Assembly: GCA_903822825.1 (NCBI GenBank)
Contig: CAIJQQ010000046.1
Coordinates: 1 to 38,812, forward strand
DNA: 38,812 nucleotides
Direction: 5' to 3'
Origin: an uncultured Burkholderiales bacterium
GTDB lineage: Bacteria > Pseudomonadota > Gammaproteobacteria > Burkholderiales > Burkholderiaceae_C
The position numbers and the translations under genes are program-made. Below are positions 1-7,467 of this stretch, one piece after another. Numbering within the stretch: position 1 is the stretch's first letter; the number at the start of each line of letters is the position of its first letter. The notes under the pieces were generated by a model that was given only the letters and a program-made list of their open reading frames with translations, had not been told where the DNA came from and did not search any database.

Positions 1-85
1 AGGCGTCGAGATCCGCATGCTCCATTTGAAGCTCTATCAGCGCCCGTGCAGGTGAGCGCAAATTGACCTCAGATTCAAGGCTCAC
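1..85 (-). CDS. Start of a small YdcH/DUF465-like protein (partial, cut by window edge)
   Basis: A GTG codon at 83-85 is preceded at six bases by a good Shine-Dalgarno sequence (GGAGG on the minus strand, around 92-96). It opens a frame of 28 codons that runs off the left edge without a stop. The peptide begins MSLESEVNLR and contains LIELQMEHADLDA. That pattern of hydrophobic and acidic residues resembles the helical hairpin of YdcH/DUF465 proteins (typically 60-80 residues, with an xxEHxxLD motif). The start overlaps the end of the upstream gene by eleven bases, which fits translational coupling at the end of the zapE transcript. Family assignment rests on one short helix and is tentative; the existence of a coupled small gene is more secure because of its ribosome-binding site. 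Confidence 0.5.
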   Translation of the reverse strand, partial: MSLESEVNLRSPARALIELQMEHADLDA

Positions 86-419
86 TGGACCCTCCGGATT
101 CCTGCAATTTGTTTTGAAGACGCTCATCGCGCTGAAGGGTGCGCCAAGCACGCTCTTGCGCGTTGAGTTCCAACTCTTTTTGGCGAACAGGGTCCAACTG
201 TTTTCTCTTGGACTTTCTGACCGTTGCCAGGCAATCATTGACGGCAAATTTTTGCCAACAAGCGCGGGCCAAGATGTCGTGAACTGCTGAGACCTGCGCT
301 CGCTCTTGCGTTAATTGATCACGCTGCAGTCCAATCTCTGCAAGAACGTCCACCTGAGCTTGGGCCAGACAATGGAAACTGGCCATTGCCCAACACAGAA
401 AGCTGAGACCTTGTTTCAT
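75..419 (-). CDS. Small secreted protein of unknown function, cotranscribed with zapE
   Basis: A 114-residue protein with an N-terminal signal peptide (basic MKQG, hydrophobic core LSFLCWAMASF, likely cleavage after LAQAQ), so it is predicted to be periplasmic. There is no proper lipobox. The mature part is highly charged and predicted helical, with two cysteines in ACWQKFAVNDC that could form a disulfide, and a basic C-terminal half containing LNAQERAWRTLQRDERLQ. Its ATG overlaps the zapE stop codon in an ATGA arrangement, so translation is probably coupled to zapE. I do not recognise a named family. It looks like a lineage-restricted periplasmic helical protein, and the location next to a cell-division ATPase may be simple cotranscription. 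Confidence 0.75.
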   Translation of the reverse strand: MKQGLSFLCWAMASFHCLAQAQVDVLAEIGLQRDQLTQERAQVSAVHDILARACWQKFAVNDCLATVRKSKRKQLDPVRQKELELNAQERAWRTLQRDERLQNKLQESGGSSEP

Positions 420-1513
420 GTCAGTTGGGTGTCCACAGTGCGGTGCTCTAGCGCCAAAAATTCGCTGGACTGCATCTCATGCAAACGCGAAATGGTGCGC
501 GGAAATTCGTGCGCCATGGGTCCTTGTGTGTAAATGGCTTCAGGTGCGACAGCGACTGACAAAATCAGCTTGACGCGGCGGTCATAAAGTACATCGATGA
601 GCCAAGTAAAGCGGCGTGCCTCGGAAGCCATGCTCATGGGCATCTGCGGCACGTTGCTCAGCAGCACCGTGTGAAACTGGGTGGCAATGTCAAGGTAATC
701 GTTTTGTGAACGGGGTCCACCACAGATGGCCATGAAATCGAACCACACCACACCACCCGAGCGACGTCGTGATTGGATATTGCGCGCCTCAATGTGAAGC
801 ACTGGGTCTTCATCCGGACCCGAGGTCAGACGCTCGAAAGCATCCTGCATTTCGACGTCGGCTTTTGCACCCAAAGGCGAATGGTAGAGCTTGACCATCT
901 CCAACGTGCGACGGCGGTAGTCGGTCCCATTGTCCACATTCAAAACGTTCATGCTCTGGTTCAGCAAAGCAATGGCAGGCAGGATGCGGTCTCGGTGCAA
1001 GCCGTTGGGGTACAAACCGTCTGGCATGAAATTGGAGGTGGTCACAAATCCCACGCCATTATCCAAAAGCGCCAGCAACAATCGGTGCAAGATCATGGCA
1101 TCGGTGATGTCTGCCACATGAAACTCGTCAAAACAGATCAGCTTGTAACGCTGGCCCATTTTTTCACCCAGAACATCGAGGGGATTGACGGTGCCCTGCA
1201 TGGCTGCCAACTCGCGGTGCACTTCGCGCATGAATTCGTGGAAATGCAAACGGGTCTTGCGCTGGATGGGTACCGCTTCATAAAAGCAGTCCATCAAGAA
1301 ACTCTTGCCACGCCCCACCCCACCAAACATGTAGACCCCCTTCGGGATTTCCGGCCGGAGGATGAGCTTTTTCAGGGGATTGGACCGCTTGGCCCTGTAG
1401 GTAGCCCACTGGTTGGCACATTGCTCAAGCGCTTCAATGGCGCGAAGCTGCGCAGGGTCACTTTGATAGCCGCGTTTGCGGAGTTCTTCTTCGTAAACGG
1501 CACGAACGGACAT
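416..1513 (-). CDS. zapE: AFG1-like ATPase, cell division protein ZapE
   Basis: An AFG1/ZapE-family P-loop ATPase, which in Escherichia coli associates with the FtsZ ring during constriction. Counting from the chosen start, the Walker A motif GGVGRGKS is at residues 64-71 and Walker B LICFDEFHV begins at 125. The DEFHV(A)DI block, the sensor-like TTSNFMPDGLYPNGLHRDR block and the C-terminal ARRFTWLIDVLYD block are all family hallmarks. Length (365 residues) is normal. The frame is open farther upstream, to a TTG at 1555 and an ATG at 1528, but the TTG lies inside the lpdA terminator hairpin. I therefore prefer ATG 1513, which gives the usual N-terminus MSVRAVYEEELRKRG; ATG 1528 is the alternative. 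It follows lpdA in the same direction but behind a terminator. Confidence 0.93.
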   Translation of the reverse strand: MSVRAVYEEELRKRGYQSDPAQLRAIEALEQCANQWATYRAKRSNPLKKLILRPEIPKGVYMFGGVGRGKSFLMDCFYEAVPIQRKTRLHFHEFMREVHRELAAMQGTVNPLDVLGEKMGQRYKLICFDEFHVADITDAMILHRLLLALLDNGVGFVTTSNFMPDGLYPNGLHRDRILPAIALLNQSMNVLNVDNGTDYRRRTLEMVKLYHSPLGAKADVEMQDAFERLTSGPDEDPVLHIEARNIQSRRRSGGVVWFDFMAICGGPRSQNDYLDIATQFHTVLLSNVPQMPMSMASEARRFTWLIDVLYDRRVKLILSVAVAPEAIYTQGPMAHEFPRTISRLHEMQSSEFLALEHRTVDTQLT

Positions 1514-1530
1514 GGGCTTATCGATCATCG

Positions 1531-1566
1531 ACTTCAAAAACAAAACCCGGAACAAAGACCGGGTTT
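1531..1566 (-). terminator. Rho-independent terminator of the odhA-odhB-lpdA operon
   Basis: On the minus strand an 8-bp perfect stem (AAACCCGG pairing with CCGGGTTT, 1543-1550 with 1559-1566) encloses an 8-base loop. It is followed directly by TGTTTTTG. It sits 61 bases after the lpdA stop and just before zapE, so it probably ends or attenuates the odh transcript. zapE would then depend on read-through or a promoter of its own. Confidence 0.72.
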
Positions 1567-1626
1567 GTGGGATGCAAGAACTTTAACCCAACTGGCCGCC
1601 AACCGCAGTTGCAGCGTGTCAACGGT

Positions 1627-3054
1627 TCAGAAGTTCAAGGTGCGTTTGTCCACCGCCAACGCGGCTTCCTTCGTGGCTTCTGACAAGGAAGGGTGTGCAT
1701 GGCAAATGCGCGCGATGTCTTCTGCAGACGCCTTGAACTCCATGGCCACCACGGCTTCAGAGATCAACTCGGACACCTGCGGACCCACCATGTGCACGCC
1801 CAAGATTTCGTCGGTCGTGGCATCGGCCAAGAACTTCACCATGCCGGTGGTGTCGCCCAATGCGCGTGCACGGCCGTTCGCAAGGAACGGAAATGTGCCC
1901 GCCTTGTAGGCCACGCCATCGGCTTTGAGCTGCTGCTCTGTGCGGCCCACCCAAGCAATTTCAGGGCTGGTGTAGATGACCCAGGGAATGGTGTTGAAGT
2001 TGACATGACCGTGTTGACCCGCAATGCGTTCGGCCACGGCCACGCCCTCTTCTTCGGCTTTGTGCGCCAACATTGGGCCACGCACCACGTCGCCCACCGC
2101 CCACACGCCGGGCAGGTTGGTTTTGCAATCCGCGTCCACCACAATCGCGCCACGCTCGTCCAACTGCAGGCCCACCGCTTCGGTGTTCAAGCCGATGGTG
2201 TTGGGCACACGGCCAATCGAGATGATCAGTTTGTCGGCGTCCAGCACCACGGCTTCGCCCTTGGCGTTGGTGTAATTGACCGTGACGCCATTTTTGCCGT
2301 TGACGATCTCACCGACTTTCACGCCCAGTTCGATCTTCAAGCCTTGCTTGTCAAACGCCTTCTTGGCTTCTTTGGCGATTTGCTCGTCCACCGCGCCCAA
2401 GAATGTGGGCAGACCTTCGAGGATGGTCACGTCAGCGCCCAAACGACGCCACACTGAACCCATCTCCAAACCAATGACGCCGGAGCCGATCAAGGCCAGC
2501 TTCTGAGGCACGGCACCCAAACGCAAAGTACCGTCGTTCGATAACACGTTGACTTCGTCAAAGGGCGTACCGGGCAAGGCGCGGGCGTTCGATCCGGTGG
2601 CAATGATGACTTGTTTGGCGGTGATGTCTTCTTCTGATTTGCCAGTCACATGGATTGTGTAACCCTCCTCAGCCTTGCCAGCAAAGCTGCCACGGCCGTG
2701 GAAGAAAGTCACTTTGTTCTTCTTGAGCAGGTACAAGATGCCATCGTTGTTCTGCTTCACCACGGCGTCCTTGCGGGAAAGCATTTTGGCCACGTCCATC
2801 TTCACATCCTTGGCTGTGATGCCATGTTCTGCGAAGTGGTGGTTGGCATGGTCAAAGTGCTCGCTGGACTGCAGCAAAGCCTTGGATGGGATGCAACCCA
2901 CATTGGTGCAGGTGCCGCCGGGGGCTGGGCCACCGGCTGCGTTTTTCCACTCGTCGATACAGGCGACCTGGAAACCGAGTTGTGCAGCGCGGATGGCGGC
3001 GATGTAGCCACCGGGGCCACCGCCGATGACGACGACGTCGAATTGTTTGCTCAT
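1627..3054 (-). CDS. lpdA: Dihydrolipoyl dehydrogenase, E3 of 2-oxoglutarate dehydrogenase
   Basis: E3 reoxidises the dihydrolipoyl arm of E2 and passes the electrons through FAD to NAD+. The 475-residue product has the FAD-binding GGGPGG at residues 11-16 and the redox-active disulfide in [13 protein letters not shown] (Cys49 and Cys54). A second Rossmann motif for NAD lies in [13 protein letters not shown], the FAD motif [20 protein letters not shown] follows, and the C-terminal HAHPSLSEA carries the catalytic His454-Glu459 pair. The start at 3054 is chosen because [16 protein letters not shown] is the family N-terminus and AGAAGG lies eight bases upstream (minus strand). It is the last gene of the odh operon, 60 bases after odhB. 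The sequence is of the cytosolic OGDH-type E3 without a fused lipoyl domain. Confidence 0.96.
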   Translation of the reverse strand: MSKQFDVVVIGGGPGGYIAAIRAAQLGFQVACIDEWKNAAGGPAPGGTCTNVGCIPSKALLQSSEHFDHANHHFAEHGITAKDVKMDVAKMLSRKDAVVKQNNDGILYLLKKNKVTFFHGRGSFAGKAEEGYTIHVTGKSEEDITAKQVIIATGSNARALPGTPFDEVNVLSNDGTLRLGAVPQKLALIGSGVIGLEMGSVWRRLGADVTILEGLPTFLGAVDEQIAKEAKKAFDKQGLKIELGVKVGEIVNGKNGVTVNYTNAKGEAVVLDADKLIISIGRVPNTIGLNTEAVGLQLDERGAIVVDADCKTNLPGVWAVGDVVRGPMLAHKAEEEGVAVAERIAGQHGHVNFNTIPWVIYTSPEIAWVGRTEQQLKADGVAYKAGTFPFLANGRARALGDTTGMVKFLADATTDEILGVHMVGPQVSELISEAVVAMEFKASAEDIARICHAHPSLSEATKEAALAVDKRTLNF

Positions 3055-3079
3055 GGGATGGGCCTTCTGGATGGAAAAC

Positions 3080-3097
3080 GCCCCCTTGGCAGGGGGC
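3080..3097 (-). other. Intercistronic stem-loop between odhB and lpdA
   Basis: A perfect 7-bp GC-only-but-one stem (GCCCCCT with AGGGGGC) with a four-base loop, 17 bases after the odhB stop. On the minus strand it is followed by GTTTTCC, too few Ts for a strong terminator. It may act as an attenuator or as an mRNA processing or stability element that sets the E2:E3 ratio; this role is inferred. Confidence 0.6.
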
Positions 3098-3114
3098 ATT
3101 CAAAACAAGGGAAT

Positions 3115-4389
3115 TTAAATGTCAAACAACAGACGCGCTGGATCTTCCAACGCTTCTTTCATCGCCACCAAGCCCAAGACAGCTTCGCGGCCGTCAATGA
3201 TGCGGTGGTCGTAAGACATGGCGAAGTAGTTCATGGGGCGAACCACAACTTGGCCGTTTTCCACCATGGCGCGGTCTTTGGTCGCGTGAACGCCCAAGAT
3301 TGCAGATTGTGGTGGATTGATGATGGGGGTGGACATCATCGAGCCAAAGGTGCCACCGTTAGAGATGGAGAAGGTACCGCCGGTCATCTCTTCGATGCCC
3401 AGCTTACCGTCTTTGGCTTTTTGGCCGAATTCAGCGATTTTTTTCTCGATGTCGGCAAAGCTCATCTGGTCAGCGTTGCGCAAAATCGGCACCACCAAAC
3501 CGCGTGGCGAGCCGACAGCGATACCGATGTCAAAGTAGCCGTGGTACACGATGTCGTTGCCGTCCACCGAGGCGTTCAAGACCGGGTATTTCTTCAGGGC
3601 GTGCACTGCGGCTTTGACGAAGAAGCTCATGAAACCCAGCTTACAGCCGTGCTCCTTCTCGAAACGCTCTTGCATGCGCTTGCGCATGTCCATGACCGGT
3701 GCCATGTTGATTTCGTTGAAGGTGGTCAAGATGGCGTTGGTCGACTGCGACTGAAGCAAACGCTCGGCCACGCGAGCGCGCAAGCGGGTCATGGGCACGC
3801 GTTGCTCTGGGCGGTCGCCCAGGTTCACAGCCGGTGCGGCCACCTGGGCCAGGACCTTGGTGGGCACGCCTGTGGGGATCATGGCGGCAGTCGAATTGAC
3901 GCCAGCGGCCACGGCAGAACTTGAAACGCCACTTTGCACGGCGGCGAGCACGTCACCCTTGGTCACGCGGCCATCTTTGCCAGAACCGGCCACTGAACCC
4001 GCCGCCAGGCTGTTGTCGGCCATCAGCTTGGCGGCTGCGGGCATCGCCACACCGGACATGCTGCCGACAGTGGTGGCGGAGGCCGCTGGTGCAGCGGCAA
4101 CGGGCACTGCGGGGGCAGCGGCTGGGGCAGCAGCGGCACCGACTTTGCCGTCGGTGTCGATGCGGGCGATCAATTGTTCGGCCGCCACAGTGCCGCCATC
4201 AGCGACAAGGATTTCACAAATCACGCCCGCTGAAGGGGCAGGCACTTCGAGCACGACTTTGTCGGTCTCGATGTCAATCAGGATTTCGTCAGCTGCGACA
4301 GATTCGCCGACTTTCTTTTTCCACTGCAGCAAGGTGGCTTCAGCCACAGACTCGGACAGTTGGGGGACTTTGACTTCTACGATGGTCAT
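3115..4389 (-). CDS. odhB: Dihydrolipoyllysine succinyltransferase, E2 of 2-oxoglutarate dehydrogenase
   Basis: E2 forms the core of the complex and transfers the succinyl group from its lipoyl arm to CoA. The 424-residue product has one N-terminal lipoyl domain, with the lipoylated Lys44 in [11 protein letters not shown]. An Ala/Pro-rich mobile linker (about residues 78-115) follows, then a peripheral-subunit-binding domain ([10 protein letters not shown] to [12 protein letters not shown], about 117-155). The C-terminal catalytic domain carries [12 protein letters not shown] near the end, with catalytic His395 and Asp399. The start at 4389 gives the standard [15 protein letters not shown]; the frame is open for 17 further codons upstream without support. 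It sits between odhA (69-base gap) and lpdA, with a stem-loop in both gaps. Slightly longer than E. coli SucB because of the linker. Confidence 0.97.
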   Translation of the reverse strand: MTIVEVKVPQLSESVAEATLLQWKKKVGESVAADEILIDIETDKVVLEVPAPSAGVICEILVADGGTVAAEQLIARIDTDGKVGAAAAPAAAPAVPVAAAPAASATTVGSMSGVAMPAAAKLMADNSLAAGSVAGSGKDGRVTKGDVLAAVQSGVSSSAVAAGVNSTAAMIPTGVPTKVLAQVAAPAVNLGDRPEQRVPMTRLRARVAERLLQSQSTNAILTTFNEINMAPVMDMRKRMQERFEKEHGCKLGFMSFFVKAAVHALKKYPVLNASVDGNDIVYHGYFDIGIAVGSPRGLVVPILRNADQMSFADIEKKIAEFGQKAKDGKLGIEEMTGGTFSISNGGTFGSMMSTPIINPPQSAILGVHATKDRAMVENGQVVVRPMNYFAMSYDHRIIDGREAVLGLVAMKEALEDPARLLFDI

Positions 4390-4424
4390 GATGTTTCCGT
4401 TATGCGTTGGTCGTTTGACGTGGG

Positions 4425-4452
4425 GTCTGGCGCTGAACATTCAGCGCCAGAC
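4425..4452 (-). other. Perfect 12-bp stem-loop between odhA and odhB
   Basis: Arms at 4425-4436 and 4441-4452 are fully complementary over 12 bp (left arm GTCTGGCGCTGA), with the four-base loop ACAT. The hairpin begins six bases after the odhA stop on the minus strand. No T-run follows, so it is unlikely to be a complete intrinsic terminator. A role in protecting the odhA mRNA end or in differential expression of E1 and E2 is inferred. Confidence 0.65.
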
Positions 4453-4458
4453 ACAAAT

Positions 4459-7326
4459 TCACTTGCTCAGCACGAAGCCTTTGAGCTTGGAGAAGGCCGC
4501 TTCGATCAGTGCTTTTTGCTGGTCTTGGTGCAGGTGCGAGTAACCCACCGCTGGCGATGCGGACGCTGCGCGACCGGCATAACCGAGCTTTTGACCTTCG
4601 AGCATGTTCTCATGGATGTTGTGCTGAATGAAGAACCAGGCACCCTGGTTCTGTGGCTCGTCCTGGCACCAAACGATGTCTGTGGCGTTGGGGTACTTTT
4701 TCAGCTCAGCCGCAAACGCTTTGTGCGGGAACGGGTAGAGCTGCTCGACACGGATGATCGCGGTGTCGTCGTTGCCCTTGGCTTCCCGGTGCTTGACCAA
4801 GTCGTAATAGACCTTGCCCGAGCAGGCCACCACGCGCTTGACCTTGTCGGCCTTGAGCGTCTTGTTCTCGGGAATCACCGTCTGGAAGCTGCCTTTGGTG
4901 AACTCGGAGACGGGCGAAGTCGCATCTTTGTTGCGCAGCAGCGACTTCGGGGTAAAGATGACCAGCGGCTTGCGCAGGTCACGCACCATTTGGCGACGCA
5001 AGACATGGAAGATCTGGCTGGCCGTGGTGGGCTGCACAAGCTGCATGTTGGTGTCGGCCGCCAACTGCATGAAGCGCTCCACGCGGGCCGAGCTGTGCTC
5101 TGGACCTTGCCCTTCGTAGCCGTGCGGCAACATCAAAGTCATGCCGTTGACACGTCCCCACTTGACTTCGCCAGAGGCGATGAACTGGTCGATCACCACC
5201 TGAGCGCCGTTGGCGAAGTCGCCAAACTGAGCTTCCCAGATCACCAAGGTATGCGGGTCGTTTGATGCGTAACCGTACTCGAAAGCCAATACAGCCTCTT
5301 CCGACAGAATCGAATCGATGACCACAAACGGCGCCTGCTTGTCGGAGACGTTTTGCAGTGCAACATAAGTGCCGGTATCCCACTTCTCTCGCTTTTGGTC
5401 GTGAATCACGGCATGGCGGTGGGTGAAGGTGCCACGGCCGCTGTCTTCGCCCGACAGGCGAACCGGGTAACCACTGGCCACCAAAGAGGCAAAAGCCATG
5501 TGCTCACCCATGCCCCAGTCGACGGGTGTTTCGCCGCGTCCCATGGCAGCACGGTCGTCATAAACCTTTTTGACCAATTGGTGCGGTGTGACCGACTCAG
5601 GGATGGTGGTGATCTTCTCGGCCAAACGTTTCCAGTCGGCCAAGGGAATGGAGGTGTCGCCCGCATCGGTCCACTTTTTACCCATGAAGGGCGCCCAGTC
5701 CACAGTGAACTGGGTTTTGAAGTTGGTCAAAACGGGTTCAGTCGTGTTTTTGCCAGCATCCAAAGCAGCGCGGTAGGCCTTGGCCATGTCGTCGCCCAGG
5801 GTTTCGCCCAGGCCTTGAGTGGTCAATTTGTCGGCAAACAGCTTGCGAGTGCCGGGATGGGCGGCGATTTTTTTGTACATCAGCGGTTGAGTCAGCGCAG
5901 GGGTATCTTGCTCGTTGTGACCCAGTTTGCGGAAACAGACCACGTCCAACACCACGTCTTTTTGGAACGTCATGCGGTATTCGAGGGCCAATTGCGTGGC
6001 CAACACCACGGCCTCTGGATCGTCACCGTTGACGTGCAACACGGGGGCCTCGACCATCTTGACGATGTCGGTACAGAACACGCTAGAGCGCATGTCGCGC
6101 GGATCCGAGGTGGTAAACCCGATTTGGTTGTTGATGATGATGTGCACTGTGCCGCCTGTGGAGTAGCCACGCGTTTGTGCCAAGGCAAAGGTTTCTTGGT
6201 TAACGCCTTGGCCACCAAAAGCGGCGTCTCCGTGGACCAGCACGGGCAGCACTTGCTTGCCCAACGGGTCGTCCCGGCGGTCCATGCGTGCTCGGACCGA
6301 GCCTTCAACCACGGGGTTCACAATTTCCAGGTGAGAGGGGTTAAAGGCCAGCGACAGGTGAACGGGGCCTCCGGCGGTGTTCATGTCAGAGCTGAAGCCT
6401 TGGTGGTATTTCACGTCACCGGCAGGCAATTCTTCAGGCGCAGTGTGGTCAAACTCGGCGAACATGTCCGCAGGGAGTTTGCCCATGATGTTGACCAAGA
6501 CATTCAAGCGGCCGCGGTGGGCCATACCGATCACGACTTCTTGAACGCCTTGCGTGCCGGCTTGCTGAATCAACTCGTCCATGGCGGCGATGAAGCTTTC
6601 GCCACCTTCGAGCGAGAAGCGCTTTTGGCCTACGTATTTGGTGTGCAAGTAGCGCTCCAGCCCCTCAGCGGCTGTCAGGCGGTCAAGGATGTGTTTCTTC
6701 TTGTCCGATGTGAAATTGGGCTTGCTGCGAATGCTTTCGAGCTTTTGCTGCCACCAGCGCTTTTCAGCTTGCTCGGTGGTGTACATGTACTCGGCACCCA
6801 GCGTACCGCAATAGGTTTCGCGCAGCGCATTGAGCAACTCGCGAAGAGACATGCGGTTTTTGCCGAAGAAGGTGTTGCTGGTGTCGAACACGGTTTCCTG
6901 GTCGGCATCGGTGAAGCCGAAGAAAGCGGGGTCGAGGTCAGGAATATTGGGGCGCTCGGTGCGCTTGAGCGGGTCCAAGTCTGCCCAGCGCTGGCCCACG
7001 TTGCGGTAGGCGGCGATGAGCTGCTGAACGTCGGTGCGCTTGCGTCCCATTTCGACGTCGGCACTGGCCAGAACGACTTTGGTGCCGCCGGCTTTGGCGC
7101 GCTCGGCAAATGCGTTGATGACAGGCTGGTGAGGCACGTCTTTGGTGTTGGAGCCATCGAGTGCTGGTACGTGCTGGAGGGCGTCGAAGTAGTCGCGCCA
7201 GGAATCGGGCACGCTGCCTGGGTTGGCCAAATAATTTTCATACATCTCTTCAACATAGGGGGTGTTGCCCCCGAAAAGATGGGTATTGCCTGAATAGGCA
7301 GAGTAGACGGAATTAGTCTGGCTCAT
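4459..7326 (-). CDS. odhA: 2-oxoglutarate dehydrogenase E1 component
   Basis: The thiamine-diphosphate-dependent E1 decarboxylates 2-oxoglutarate and succinylates the lipoyl group of OdhB in the TCA cycle. The 955-residue product is of normal length (E. coli SucA is 933). The N-terminus carries the OGDH signature YVEEMYENYLANPGSVPDSW, used in binding the E2 core. The catalytic part has GMAHRGRLNVL, the ThDP/Mg motif running from HGDAAFGGQGVNQE to INNQIGFTT, GHNEQDTPALTQPLMY, and the transketolase-like C-terminal half with SGEDSGRGTFTHRHAV and QCSGKVYYDL-like blocks. The ATG at 7326 has GGAGGT ten or so bases upstream, immediately after a small hairpin. It is the first gene of the odhA-odhB-lpdA operon. 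Confidence 0.97.
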   Translation of the reverse strand: MSQTNSVYSAYSGNTHLFGGNTPYVEEMYENYLANPGSVPDSWRDYFDALQHVPALDGSNTKDVPHQPVINAFAERAKAGGTKVVLASADVEMGRKRTDVQQLIAAYRNVGQRWADLDPLKRTERPNIPDLDPAFFGFTDADQETVFDTSNTFFGKNRMSLRELLNALRETYCGTLGAEYMYTTEQAEKRWWQQKLESIRSKPNFTSDKKKHILDRLTAAEGLERYLHTKYVGQKRFSLEGGESFIAAMDELIQQAGTQGVQEVVIGMAHRGRLNVLVNIMGKLPADMFAEFDHTAPEELPAGDVKYHQGFSSDMNTAGGPVHLSLAFNPSHLEIVNPVVEGSVRARMDRRDDPLGKQVLPVLVHGDAAFGGQGVNQETFALAQTRGYSTGGTVHIIINNQIGFTTSDPRDMRSSVFCTDIVKMVEAPVLHVNGDDPEAVVLATQLALEYRMTFQKDVVLDVVCFRKLGHNEQDTPALTQPLMYKKIAAHPGTRKLFADKLTTQGLGETLGDDMAKAYRAALDAGKNTTEPVLTNFKTQFTVDWAPFMGKKWTDAGDTSIPLADWKRLAEKITTIPESVTPHQLVKKVYDDRAAMGRGETPVDWGMGEHMAFASLVASGYPVRLSGEDSGRGTFTHRHAVIHDQKREKWDTGTYVALQNVSDKQAPFVVIDSILSEEAVLAFEYGYASNDPHTLVIWEAQFGDFANGAQVVIDQFIASGEVKWGRVNGMTLMLPHGYEGQGPEHSSARVERFMQLAADTNMQLVQPTTASQIFHVLRRQMVRDLRKPLVIFTPKSLLRNKDATSPVSEFTKGSFQTVIPENKTLKADKVKRVVACSGKVYYDLVKHREAKGNDDTAIIRVEQLYPFPHKAFAAELKKYPNATDIVWCQDEPQNQGAWFFIQHNIHENMLEGQKLGYAGRAASASPAVGYSHLHQDQQKALIEAAFSKLKGFVLSK

Positions 7327-7341
7327 ATTTCGCTGACCTCC

Positions 7342-7358
7342 GTTTCCCTCGGGGAAAC
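7342..7358 (-). promoter_or_regulatory. Leader hairpin abutting the odhA ribosome-binding site
   Basis: A perfect inverted repeat (GTTTCCC with GGGAAAC, three-base loop) ends one base before the GGAGGT Shine-Dalgarno of odhA on the minus strand. Such a 5' stem can stabilise the message or modulate ribosome access; which applies here cannot be told from sequence. Confidence 0.45.
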
Positions 7359-7467
7359 ATTAGTTGGTGGATTGTTACCTTCCGCGACACGGCTGGACCG
7401 GTTGGCGGATGCGACTGTGGCATGGGAAGGGCCTGAGTACAACTCCTATTGTGACATGGCTTGGGCA

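Noticed and set aside
2650..3924. A 424-codon plus-strand frame spanning the lpdA-odhB junction
   Set aside because: It crosses two certain genes in antisense, has no recognisable domain and has the His/Gln/Val-rich composition typical of antisense frames.
5353..7293. A 646-codon open frame on the plus strand opposite odhA
   Set aside because: It mirrors the codon phase of odhA, has no family motifs (His- and Val-rich shadow composition) and no ribosome-binding site; odhA on the other strand is certain.
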